This document shows, piece by piece, positions 53,663 through 61,194 of a stretch of 61,194 bases of DNA; the first letter of the stretch is position 1; every line of letters starts with the position of its first letter. Below the pieces are notes generated by a model, which worked only from the letters and a program-made list of their open reading frames with translations, was not told the origin of the DNA and made no database searches. The stretch lies in contig NZ_JACDSF010000023.1 of NCBI RefSeq assembly GCF_013449685.1, positions 1 to 61,194 on the forward strand, written 5' to 3'. The position numbers were made by a program, and so were the translations under genes. The stretch comes from Pectobacterium brasiliense (lineage in GTDB: Bacteria; Pseudomonadota; Gammaproteobacteria; Enterobacterales; Enterobacteriaceae).

Positions 53663-54400
53663 GACGAATTCACCTGGCATAATCTGATGCCAGGTTTCGT
53701 TGCCCGTTAGCGGCTGCGTCGCCAGCACGGTGACGACATCATTGGGTGTCGTCTGCTGCTGAAAATCAATCTCCACATCCTGATCTAACAGTGTCGCTTT
53801 ACCAAACGGCGCGCGACGCGTGATCCAGTAGAGTTTGGTGGAGCAGTAGCCCATCACAAAACGCCCGTCCGACAGCAGCATGTTAAACACGCCTTTCTCC
53901 CGCAAGACATCCGCCTGCTTGGCGATATAGCGGAATACCGCTGGCCAGTTGCCCGGCGTACGCGGGTAGTGTTCAGCCAGTTGGGACAGCAGCCAGCAGA
54001 AAGCAAATTCGCTGTCCGTCTGGCCAACAGGGCGAAACATGCCCGTTTTCAGAGTGTGGTGGCCTTTCAACTGCCCATTGTGGGCGAACGTCCAGTTCCG
54101 TCCCCACAGCTCGCGCGTAAAGGGATGGGTGTTTTCCAACGACACCGCGCCGCGATTGGCCTGCCGAATATGTGAAACCACCGCACACGATTTGATCGGA
54201 TAATCCTGCACCAGTCGGGCAATCGGCGAATTATAGCTTGGCAGCGGATCTTTGAACGTACGACAGCCGTTCCCTTCATAAAAGGTAATTCCCCAGCCAT
54301 CCCGATGCGGTCCGGTTTTCCCACCGCGCTGTATCAGCCCAGTAAAGCTAAAGCAGATATCCGTCGGTACATTCGCGCTCATCCCCAGCAATTCACACAT
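53633..54400 (-). CDS. yafJ: YafJ: class II glutamine amidotransferase-like protein
   Basis: The 255-residue protein starts MCELLGMSANVP; after removal of Met, Cys is the N-terminal nucleophile of class II glutamine amidotransferases. VSHIRQANRGAVSLENTHPF and FAHNGQLKGHHTLK are the glutaminase-domain blocks. YafJ has no confirmed substrate. It converges with dpaA and lies next to gmhA, as in E. coli. Confidence 0.93.
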   Translation of the reverse strand: MCELLGMSANVPTDICFSFTGLIQRGGKTGPHRDGWGITFYEGNGCRTFKDPLPSYNSPIARLVQDYPIKSCAVVSHIRQANRGAVSLENTHPFTRELWGRNWTFAHNGQLKGHHTLKTGMFRPVGQTDSEFAFCWLLSQLAEHYPRTPGNWPAVFRYIAKQADVLREKGVFNMLLSDGRFVMGYCSTKLYWITRRAPFGKATLLDQDVEIDFQQQTTPNDVVTVLATQPLTGNETWHQIMPGEFVLFCFGERIL

Positions 54401-54450
54401 CTGACTTCCTACCCTTCCCTTCTTGCCCTTTTAGAGCGTATTAACGTGGC

Positions 54451-55032
54451 TTACTGATCCGCCATCTCTTTTTCAATCAGTTGAATCAGGATGTGAATCG
54501 CTTTGATATGGATTTCCTGAATACGGTCGGCATAGCCAAAGTGCGGAACACGAATTTCCACGTCGGCTGAGCCCGCCATTTTACCGCCGTCTTTCCCGGT
54601 CAGCGTAATGATCTTCATGCCCTTCGCTTTTGCTGCGGCAATGGCTTTAATAATGTTGCCGGAGTTGCCCGAAGTGGAAATCCCCAGCAGCACATCACCT
54701 TCACGCCCCAGCGATTCGACATAGCGAGAGAAGACAAAATCATAGCCAAAATCGTTGCTGACGCAGGACAGATGGCTCGGATCGGAAATCGCAATGGCCG
54801 GATAGCCCGGACGGTTCTCGCGGTAGCGGCCCGTCAGCTCTTCGGCAAAGTGCATGGCATCACAGTGTGAACCACCGTTACCGCAGGAGATCACTTTACC
54901 GCCCGCTTTAAACGCGTTAGCCAGCAGTACCGCAGCATGTTGAATCGACTGAATGTTCGCATCATCACTCAAAAAATTATTCAGTGTTTCTGCCGCTTCT
55001 TTCAGTTCACTACGGATTAAATCCTGATACAT
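54451..55032 (-). CDS. gmhA: Sedoheptulose 7-phosphate isomerase
   Basis: The 193-residue SIS-domain protein matches GmhA (LpcA). It begins [17 protein letters not shown] and has [20 protein letters not shown] at about 52-71 and [14 protein letters not shown] around 117. It converts sedoheptulose 7-phosphate to D-glycero-D-manno-heptose 7-phosphate, the first step to the heptose of lipopolysaccharide core. It is divergent from fadE, the E. coli arrangement. Confidence 0.96.
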   Translation of the reverse strand: MYQDLIRSELKEAAETLNNFLSDDANIQSIQHAAVLLANAFKAGGKVISCGNGGSHCDAMHFAEELTGRYRENRPGYPAIAISDPSHLSCVSNDFGYDFVFSRYVESLGREGDVLLGISTSGNSGNIIKAIAAAKAKGMKIITLTGKDGGKMAGSADVEIRVPHFGYADRIQEIHIKAIHILIQLIEKEMADQ

Positions 55033-55382
55033 GGAATCCTCTCATTTTGTCTGGTGACAGTATCATCTTCTGCAATGCAGTGTAGCGGATTGAACAAACA
55101 GCGAGAAGCGCGTAATCACGGGATTGAGAGGATCGCTGATGCCCGTCAGAAAACACACGACTGCCGCTCGGTTTGTGAAGTGAGTTGTAATTATGATGTA
55201 AACGAATTGATAAAAATAATCAGATAAACTACAACGAATATAAGCAACAGGTCAGACCTCTTATGATATTGACCTATTACGCCTTATTTCACTGATAAAA
55301 ACGGTTCTCACTTTCCACTGCCACATAACGTTTGATGGAAAGGTGAACCCCCTCCATTCGATCACAATGCAGGAGACACGTT
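55033..55382. promoter_or_regulatory. gmhA-fadE divergent region with a FadR-like site
   Basis: These 350 bases hold both promoters. AACAGGTCAGACCTCTT (55246-55262) resembles the FadR operator core (TGGTCNGACC on the other strand reads AGGTCTGACC). FadR represses fadE in E. coli, so this is a reasonable candidate. Nothing else is identifiable. Confidence 0.5.
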
Positions 55383-57830
55383 ATGGTTGCTGTCAGTATC
55401 CTCCTCCTACTGATTATTATCGGCGCGATGTTTTACCATCGGCTCAGTCTTCTGCTCGGCAGCGCCATCCTGTTGGCCTACTTCGCAGCCATGTCCGCCA
55501 TGTTGCTGTGGCCTGTCTGGCTGATGATTCCGCTCGTGATTCTGCTGATTCCGATGACGATTCCGGCTCTGCGCCAAAAGCTGGTTTCCGCTTCTGCGCT
55601 GCGCATGTTCCAGAAGGTCATGCCGCCGATGTCGAACACGGAAAAAGAAGCGATTGATGCCGGGACAACCTGGTGGGAAGGCGACCTGTTTCGCGGCGCG
55701 CCGGATTGGAAAAAGCTGCATAACTATCCGCGTCCACAGCTGACCGCCGAAGAACAGGCATTTATCGACGGGCCGGTTGCTGAAGCCTGCCGGATGGCAA
55801 ACGACTTTGAAATCACCCACGAACGCGCCGATATCCCGCCAGAACTGTGGGAATACTTAAAAGAGCACCGCTTCTTCGCCATGATCATCAAGAAGCAGTA
55901 CGGCGGGCTGGAATTCTCGGCCTATGCACAGGCGCAGGTACTGCAAAAACTGGCGGGCGTTTCCAGCATTGTGGCGATCACCGTCGGCGTGCCTAACTCA
56001 CTCGGCCCCGGCGAACTGCTGCAACATTACGGGACAGAAGCGCAAAAAGATCACTACCTGCCACGTCTGGCACGCGGTCAGGAAGTCCCCTGCTTTGCGC
56101 TGACCAGCCCGGAAGCGGGTTCGGATGCAGGCTCGATTCCCGATACCGGCATTGTCTGCTATGGCAACTGGCGCGGTGAACAGGTCGTGGGCATGCGCCT
56201 GACTTGGAATAAACGCTATATCACTCTCGCCCCCGTCGCCACCGTGCTGGGGCTGGCCTTTAAGCTGTACGATCCCGATCATCTGTTAGGCGATCAAGAC
56301 GACGTAGGCATTACCTGTGCGTTGATTCCGACGGACACCGACGGCGTTAAAATCGGCCGCCGCCATTTCCCACTGAACGTGCCGTTCCAGAATGGCCCGA
56401 CGCAAGGTGAGAACATTTTTGTTCCGCTGGATTACATCATCGGCGGCGCGAAGATGGCGGGTCAGGGCTGGCGTATGCTGATGGAGTGTCTGTCGGTCGG
56501 ACGCGGTATTACGCTGCCGTCCAACTCGACCGGTGGGCTGAAATCGATTGCCCTCGGCATCGGTGCTTACGCGCACATTCGCCGCCAGTTCAAAATCTCC
56601 ATCGGTAAGATGGAAGGCATTGAAGAGCCTCTGGCACGCATCGCGGGTAACGCTTACGTGATGGACGCTGCCGCAACGCTGATTACCAGCGGCATCATGC
56701 AGGGCGAAAAACCGGCGGTACTCTCCGCTATCGTTAAATATCACTGTACCCACCGCGGTCAGCGTAGCGTGATGGATGCGATGGATATCGCCGGCGGTAA
56801 AGGCATCTGTCTTGGCCCGTCCAACTTCCTGGCGCGCAGCTATCAGGGCGCACCGATTGCGATTACCGTGGAAGGGGCGAATATTCTGACGCGCAGTATG
56901 ATCATCTTCGGGCAAGGTGCCATCCGCTGCCACCCTTATGTACTGGAAGAGATGGCAGCCGCGCAGGAAAACGACGTATCACGCTTTGACCATGCGCTGG
57001 TTGGACATATCGGCCACGTCGGCAGCAACAAGGTGCGCAGCTTCTGGCTTGGGTTGACCAACGGACTTCTAAGCCGTGCGCCAGTGAACGACAAAACACG
57101 TCGCTACTATCAGCAGCTCAACCGACTCAGCGCGAACCTAGCCCTGCTGGCGGATGTGTCGATGGCGGTTCTGGGCGGCAGCCTGAAGCGTCGTGAGCGT
57201 ATCTCGGCGCGTCTGGGGGATGTTCTCAGCCAGCTCTATCTGGCTTCCGCGACGCTGAAACGCTATGAGGACGAAGGGCGTCAGAAAGCGGATTTACCGC
57301 TGGTGCACTGGGGTGTGCAGGACAGCCTGCATCAGGCCGAGCAGGCGCTGGACGATCTGCTGCGTAACTTCCCGAACCGTGCCGTCGCAGGGCTGCTGAC
57401 CTTTATCATCTTCCCACTGGGTCTGCGCTGCCCGGCACCGTCTGACCGTCTCGCTCATGAGGTCGCGAAGATTCTGCAAACGCCGTCAGAAACGCGCAGC
57501 CGTCTGGGACGCGGTCAATATCTGGTTGCCAGCGAACACAACCCTATCGGGCTGTTGGAAGAAGCACTGCTGGATATCATGGCTGCCGAGCCGATTTACC
57601 AACGCCTGTCGAAAGCCAGCGACAAACCACTGCCGTTCATGCGATTGGATCAGTTGGCAGAACAGGCACTGGTGGAAGGTCAGATTACCGCAGAAGAAGC
57701 GGATATTCTGACCAAAGCCGAAGCCAGCCGCTTACGTTCAATCAACGTGGATGACTTTGCGTTCGACGCACTGGCCGCCAACAAGCCCGCGCCCGTAACG
57801 CAACCGGAAAGAAAAACCGAAGCAGCATAA
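55383..57830 (+). CDS. fadE: Acyl-CoA dehydrogenase FadE
   Basis: The 815-residue protein has the size of E. coli FadE. Two or three hydrophobic segments in the first 65 residues anchor it to the membrane, and an acyl-CoA dehydrogenase core follows (about 110-600), with [19 protein letters not shown] at about 237-255 and [13 protein letters not shown] after it. It catalyses the first step of fatty-acid beta-oxidation using FAD. The ATG has GGAGACACGTT upstream. A terminator follows the stop. Confidence 0.96.
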   Translation: MVAVSILLLLIIIGAMFYHRLSLLLGSAILLAYFAAMSAMLLWPVWLMIPLVILLIPMTIPALRQKLVSASALRMFQKVMPPMSNTEKEAIDAGTTWWEGDLFRGAPDWKKLHNYPRPQLTAEEQAFIDGPVAEACRMANDFEITHERADIPPELWEYLKEHRFFAMIIKKQYGGLEFSAYAQAQVLQKLAGVSSIVAITVGVPNSLGPGELLQHYGTEAQKDHYLPRLARGQEVPCFALTSPEAGSDAGSIPDTGIVCYGNWRGEQVVGMRLTWNKRYITLAPVATVLGLAFKLYDPDHLLGDQDDVGITCALIPTDTDGVKIGRRHFPLNVPFQNGPTQGENIFVPLDYIIGGAKMAGQGWRMLMECLSVGRGITLPSNSTGGLKSIALGIGAYAHIRRQFKISIGKMEGIEEPLARIAGNAYVMDAAATLITSGIMQGEKPAVLSAIVKYHCTHRGQRSVMDAMDIAGGKGICLGPSNFLARSYQGAPIAITVEGANILTRSMIIFGQGAIRCHPYVLEEMAAAQENDVSRFDHALVGHIGHVGSNKVRSFWLGLTNGLLSRAPVNDKTRRYYQQLNRLSANLALLADVSMAVLGGSLKRRERISARLGDVLSQLYLASATLKRYEDEGRQKADLPLVHWGVQDSLHQAEQALDDLLRNFPNRAVAGLLTFIIFPLGLRCPAPSDRLAHEVAKILQTPSETRSRLGRGQYLVASEHNPIGLLEEALLDIMAAEPIYQRLSKASDKPLPFMRLDQLAEQALVEGQITAEEADILTKAEASRLRSINVDDFAFDALAANKPAPVTQPERKTEAA

Positions 57831-57837
57831 ACAGAAT

Positions 57838-57871
57838 CAGGCCGCCAATATGGTGGCCTGTTCTTTCTTTT
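57838..57871 (+). terminator. Terminator after fadE
   Basis: CAGGCC(G)CC and GG(T)GGCCTG pair around an AT-rich loop, followed by TTCTTTCTTTT. It begins seven bases after the fadE stop. Confidence 0.75.
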
Positions 57872-57928
57872 AGATACTCATCAGTTGTAAAATCCACATC
57901 ATCTTTCCTTCTGAATGAAACCCGACAC

Positions 57929-58279
57929 ATGGCTTACATCCCCAAGAACTACGCCAGACTTGAAAGCGGCTACCGCGAAAAAGCACTCAAACTTTTCCCG
58001 TGGGTATGTGGTCGTTGTTCACGCGAATTCGTCTATTCCAACCTGCGTGAATTAACCGTTCACCACATCGATCACGATCACAGCAATAACCCGGAAGACG
58101 GCAGTAACTGGGAAATGCTGTGCCTCTACTGCCACGACAATGAGCATTCAAAATATACCGATGCGGATATGTACGGTTCGACGGTCGTCGCGGGTGAAGA
58201 TGCGCAGAAGGATGTCGGGGTTGCCACCCATAATCCTTTCGCGGATTTGAAGGCGATGATGAATAAAGGGAAGAAATAA
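57929..58279 (+). CDS. yajD: HNH nuclease family protein YajD
   Basis: The 116-residue protein matches YajD. It begins MAYIPKNYARLESGYREKAL and carries an HNH domain with zinc cysteines (CGRC and CLYC) and the core HHIDHDHSNNPEDGSNWE. Its cellular role is unknown. It lies between fadE and the convergent mtnK. In E. coli yajD is elsewhere, so this linkage is a lineage-specific feature. Confidence 0.93.
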   Translation: MAYIPKNYARLESGYREKALKLFPWVCGRCSREFVYSNLRELTVHHIDHDHSNNPEDGSNWEMLCLYCHDNEHSKYTDADMYGSTVVAGEDAQKDVGVATHNPFADLKAMMNKGKK

Positions 58280-58287
58280 TCGGCTTG

Positions 58288-58318
58288 CCGCTCCCATCCG
58301 GTTTATTGACGGGAGCGG
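58288..58318. terminator. Hairpin between yajD and mtnK
   Basis: CCGCTCCC (58288-58295) and GGGAGCGG (58311-58318) pair perfectly between converging genes; T-runs are weak, so termination is likely but not sure. Confidence 0.45.
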
Positions 58319-58344
58319 TTATAAAATAGCGTGGCTAATGACGA

Positions 58345-59547
58345 CTAGGCACCGCTCTGCCGTACACGCGCCAGCAGCGCATCCACATCCGCAATATGCG
58401 GAGCCGCCAGCACCAACGTTCTGCCCAGCGAAATAGCATGACGCTGGCACGCTAAACGCGCTTCCGTCTCCTGAATGCCGTCCAGATCGGCGACATGCGC
58501 CAGCCCAATCGTGCGGCGAATCAGTTCGGTTCCGCAGTAGCCAACGGCATCCCGCCACACCTGCTGTAAAAACAGCGCGGCATAGCCCGATTCCGCCAGT
58601 GCCGGATCGCGGCTTTCACTGTCGCTCAACGCCAGAAAACGAGCGGAAAAGCTCTGCCACAGCGTACGAATATCTTCCAGACGTCGCTCACGTCCTGCCG
58701 CCGCCTCGCGCGGAGCCAACAGCCCCGGCAGGCCGCAATAATTCAGCAGCAGATTGCCAATTGCCGTGCCGACATCAAAGCCAATCGGCCCGTAAAAACC
58801 GAATTCAGCATCAATCGCTTTTAAGCGCCCTTCTGCGACAAAGATCGACCCACTATGGATATCACCGTGCAGCAGCGCCTCGGCTTTGCTCAAGAAGCCA
58901 TGCTTCAGCCCGGCAACCGCCAGCTTCAGCGCACAATCGTCACGCAATGCCTGCACATCCGGCGTCAGCGCGGCGTCAAACTGGTTTCTTTCATGATCGA
59001 TATAAGGGTCGGTAAAGAAAAGATCTTCGGTAATCTGACACAGTTCGGGGTTAGTGAACTGGCTGACCGCCGCCTTTTTCTCATGTGGATGCTGATGAAA
59101 ATCAGAGGTATGGAATAACGTCTGCGCCAGATATTCTCCCAGCTGTGCCGCCGCCTGAGGATAATCCGCGCCCTTAACCAACTCGCTGCGCCAGATACGA
59201 TGATCGGAGAGATCTTCTTGCACCATCACCGCCAGTTCAGGATCGTGATGTAGCACGGTCACGGTATGCTGTGGACAAAACCGCGCGTGCGTCAGCAACG
59301 TTTCGGCTTCAATGCGGGCGCGGTCCAGCGTCAGCGGCCAGGATTCCCCGACGCAGCGCACATAAGGCAACGCCTGTTTGACGATCACTCGGCTGACGCC
59401 CGTTTCATCTTTAATTTTAAACACCAGATTCAGATTGCCATCGCCGATCTCTTCTGCGGCTACCAGCGTTTGCGGCTGACTGACACCGCCGTACTGGCGG
59501 GCATATTCAACAGCGTCATCCGCCGTAAAAGTGCGGTAAAGTGACAT
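58345..59547 (-). CDS. mtnK: 5-methylthioribose kinase
   Basis: The 400-residue protein matches MtnK. It has a choline-kinase-like fold with [11 protein letters not shown] near the N-terminus, the catalytic [13 protein letters not shown] at about 225 and metal-binding [13 protein letters not shown] at about 243. It phosphorylates 5-methylthioribose in methionine salvage. It diverges from mtnA, which acts next in the pathway, across a region with met boxes, so both are probably repressed by MetJ. Confidence 0.95.
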   Translation of the reverse strand: MSLYRTFTADDAVEYARQYGGVSQPQTLVAAEEIGDGNLNLVFKIKDETGVSRVIVKQALPYVRCVGESWPLTLDRARIEAETLLTHARFCPQHTVTVLHHDPELAVMVQEDLSDHRIWRSELVKGADYPQAAAQLGEYLAQTLFHTSDFHQHPHEKKAAVSQFTNPELCQITEDLFFTDPYIDHERNQFDAALTPDVQALRDDCALKLAVAGLKHGFLSKAEALLHGDIHSGSIFVAEGRLKAIDAEFGFYGPIGFDVGTAIGNLLLNYCGLPGLLAPREAAAGRERRLEDIRTLWQSFSARFLALSDSESRDPALAESGYAALFLQQVWRDAVGYCGTELIRRTIGLAHVADLDGIQETEARLACQRHAISLGRTLVLAAPHIADVDALLARVRQSGA

Positions 59548-59588
59548 TCCAACTCCTCGCTATGCTTAAATTCAAGATATGGACATAA

Positions 59589-59612
59589 AAACGTTCGGAC
59601 GTCTATACATCT
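59589..59612. promoter_or_regulatory. Tandem met boxes between mtnK and mtnA
   Basis: Three adjacent 8-mers, AAACGTTC, GGACGTCT and ATACATCT, match the MetJ consensus AGACGTCT at 5, 7 and 6 of 8 positions. Such tandem arrays are the form MetJ binds. The site lies between the divergent methionine-salvage genes mtnK and mtnA. Confidence 0.65.
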
Positions 59613-59665
59613 ATCAGGCATCTTGGCAGAATAAGAATATCGATGCAACATGGATTTAACGACCT

Positions 59666-60694
59666 ATGCAGACGCTTAACACAACCAGCCTGAAAATCGT
59701 TGATAACCAACTGTGGATCCTCGACCAGCAGGCGCTACCGCAAGAAAAACGCTGGAGCCCGTGCCCGGATGTCGCGTCACTGGTTGAGCATATCCAGACG
59801 CTACGCGTACGCGGCGCACCGTTGATTGGCCTGTCCGCCAGCCTGCTCCTCGCGCTGCTGGCCGAGAAAGGATTATCGCAACCCGAACTGGCGCAGGCGC
59901 TGGAGACACTGAGAGCATCGCGCCCTACCGCCGTGAACCTGATGAACAATCTGGATCGCATGAAGCTGGCGCTGGCACAGCAGCAGTTTGTTGAGGCGCT
60001 GGTGCAGGAAGCTCTGCGACTGGTAGAAGAAGATCGCGCGCTGTGTGAACGCATTGCCGATCACGGCGCAGCGCTGGTGAAGCCAAACAGCCGCTTGCTG
60101 ACCCACTGCAACACCGGCGGGCTGGCAACGGCAGGCATCGGCACCGCCATCGGCGTGCTGCTGCGCGCACATCAGCAGGGAAAGGTCACTCAGGTGTGGG
60201 TCGATGAAACGCGTCCGCTCTTGCAGGGCGGACGCCTCACGGCCTGGGAACTCGGCGAGCTGGGCATTCCTTATCAGCTAATCTGTGATTCGATGGCCGC
60301 CAGCCTGATGGCGCAGGGTCAGGTTGATGCGATTTGGGTCGGCGCAGATCGTATTGCCGCCAACGGCGACGTCGCCAATAAGATCGGCACTTACAGCCTC
60401 GCGGTGCTGGCACACTATCACCAGATTCCGTTTTACGTCGCGGCACCACACACCACACACGATCCCGCGTGCCCAGATGGTCGAGCGATTCCTATCGAGC
60501 AGCGCGCCGCCACCGAAGTCACCGGCGTTTCCGGCAGCTTCGGGCACTGCCAGTGGGCACCGCAGAACGCGGCAGTCTACAACCCAGCGTTTGACGTCAC
60601 CCCCGCCGAATTAATCAGCGGCTGGGTACTCGACACTGGCGTGGTCACGCCACAGGACGTGAAAGGAGGGATCTTTCAGACAGCGCTGAAGTGA
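59666..60694 (+). CDS. mtnA: S-methyl-5-thioribose-1-phosphate isomerase
   Basis: The 342-residue protein matches MtnA. The catalytic Cys lies in [16 protein letters not shown] near 150 and the catalytic Asp in [20 protein letters not shown] near 230-249. It converts methylthioribose 1-phosphate to the ribulose form in methionine salvage, following MtnK. Start at 59666 is supported by aligned family starts ([20 protein letters not shown]). Confidence 0.96.
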   Translation: MQTLNTTSLKIVDNQLWILDQQALPQEKRWSPCPDVASLVEHIQTLRVRGAPLIGLSASLLLALLAEKGLSQPELAQALETLRASRPTAVNLMNNLDRMKLALAQQQFVEALVQEALRLVEEDRALCERIADHGAALVKPNSRLLTHCNTGGLATAGIGTAIGVLLRAHQQGKVTQVWVDETRPLLQGGRLTAWELGELGIPYQLICDSMAASLMAQGQVDAIWVGADRIAANGDVANKIGTYSLAVLAHYHQIPFYVAAPHTTHDPACPDGRAIPIEQRAATEVTGVSGSFGHCQWAPQNAAVYNPAFDVTPAELISGWVLDTGVVTPQDVKGGIFQTALK

Positions 60695-60751
60695 CGATAA
60701 ACAAATATTTCCAGGAAATTCAGGATACGCCGCACGGACGCGGCGAAGCCA

Positions 60752-61018
60752 TCACCCAATAGTGACCGTTCCCCCGCCCATCACCACGCCACCACAGCTC
60801 ACTGCATCACCCGTGCGCGCCGCAGGTTTACCCTCAACGAGTACGCTGGATGAACCACTGCTAATACTCCGCGCATGACCATGGGGAACCAAAGGATCGC
60901 CTTGTCGGGCCAACGGCAGGCCGTCAACCTTAACCGTCGATGCCCCCACCGCGACGGGCGTCGGCGGATGACTACCGTGCCCCGTGTCGCTATCGCCTAC
61001 TTTAACGGCGTTACCCAT
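60752..61018 (-). CDS. PAAR-domain protein
   Basis: The 88-residue protein is a single PAAR domain: MGNAVKVGDSDTGHGSHPPTP, interrupted here, then the repeats VDGLPLARQGDPLVPHGH and VEGKPAARTGDAVSCGG. PAAR proteins form the sharp tip on type VI secretion spikes or phage-tail-like devices and can carry effectors; this one has no added domain. A partial gene ends 59 bases upstream and may belong to the same cluster. Confidence 0.9.
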   Translation of the reverse strand: MGNAVKVGDSDTGHGSHPPTPVAVGASTVKVDGLPLARQGDPLVPHGHARSISSGSSSVLVEGKPAARTGDAVSCGGVVMGGGTVTIG

Positions 61019-61077
61019 TTTTTAGTCCTTTTAGTTGATTAGTTCTTTTAACTGAATAGTCAGACTTGCTGCGACCA

Positions 61078-61194
61078 TCATGCTGCGGCCTCGTCATCGA
61101 CAGCCAATACCTCTATTCCACGTGGGACGAAGAAATTATTGTTCCTCAACATCGTATTCGCCTGATCGTCCAGCGTAGCGAACCGGAGTTCCTC
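61078..61194 (-). CDS. C-terminal end of an unidentified protein (partial)
   Basis: An open frame enters from the right edge and stops at 61078. The last 38 residues include FATLDDQANTMLRNNN and end EVLAVDDEAAA. It is upstream of the PAAR gene on the same strand, so it may be a secretion-spike or effector-related gene, but the fragment is too short to name. Confidence 0.55.
   Translation of the reverse strand, partial: EELRFATLDDQANTMLRNNNFFVPRGIEVLAVDDEAAA

Overview
The right third of the window (about 41.6-61.2 kb) is ordinary enterobacterial chromosome. It carries thrW, proA, proB, crl, frsA, gpt, pepD, dinB, dpaA/yafK, yafJ, gmhA, fadE, yajD, mtnK and mtnA, in an order close to the E. 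coli proBA-to-fadE block but without phoE. The protein sequences and the mtnK/mtnA pair next to a PAAR gene suggest a soft-rot enterobacterium such as Pectobacterium. Genus is an inference; I could not run a search.

The left two thirds is a genomic island of about 40 kb inserted in the 3' half of thrW (tRNA-Thr, anticodon CGU). A 46-bp direct repeat, the thrW 3' end, lies at 1568-1613 and 41557-41602. A complete tyrosine integrase (1779-3098) sits just inside the distal repeat. Left of that repeat is the edge of a second element. It holds a 5' fragment of another integrase (1286-1393) in the classical tRNA-proximal position, then a small ribbon-helix-helix gene and two paralogous membrane-protein genes. 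The tRNA therefore appears to carry two elements in tandem.

The island has a CP4-57-like backbone. At its right end are alpA, a yfjI-like DUF3987 gene and a yfjJ/inovirus Gp2-like gene. At its left end are yfjP (GTPase), yfjQ (DUF932), yfjR (WYL regulator), a radC-like gene, cbeA, cbtA and a DUF4942 gene. Several of these genes are separated by perfect or near-perfect terminator-like hairpins. An exported gene with an Ivy (lysozyme inhibitor)-like domain sits where this module usually holds other accessory genes. DarTG lies between the integrase and this module.

The cargo between the two backbone halves is almost wholly anti-phage defence. It includes a complete type I Zorya system (zorA-zorB-zorC-zorD, minus strand) and a type I restriction-modification operon (hsdM-hsdS-DUF4268 nuclease-like gene-hsdR, plus strand) with a 48-codon gene downstream. 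It also includes a tight seven-gene operon (11774-21094) that I do not recognise as a named system. That operon encodes a WYL regulator, two paralogous dynamin-like GTPases sharing a DTPGPNNSQD motif, a C-tail-anchored protein with an internal duplication, and a HerA/DUF87 ATPase with a long Ser/Thr-rich insert. It ends in an LHH-family nuclease with a SUKH (SMI1/KNR4) immunity-like protein. This operon is the best candidate in the window for an undescribed defence or toxin system.

Regulatory sites visible by eye include a LexA box at dinB, tandem met boxes between mtnK and mtnA, a FadR-like site upstream of fadE, repeated arm-type-like sites near both island ends, an inverted repeat over the ribbon-helix-helix gene start, and a 37-bp palindrome upstream of alpA.
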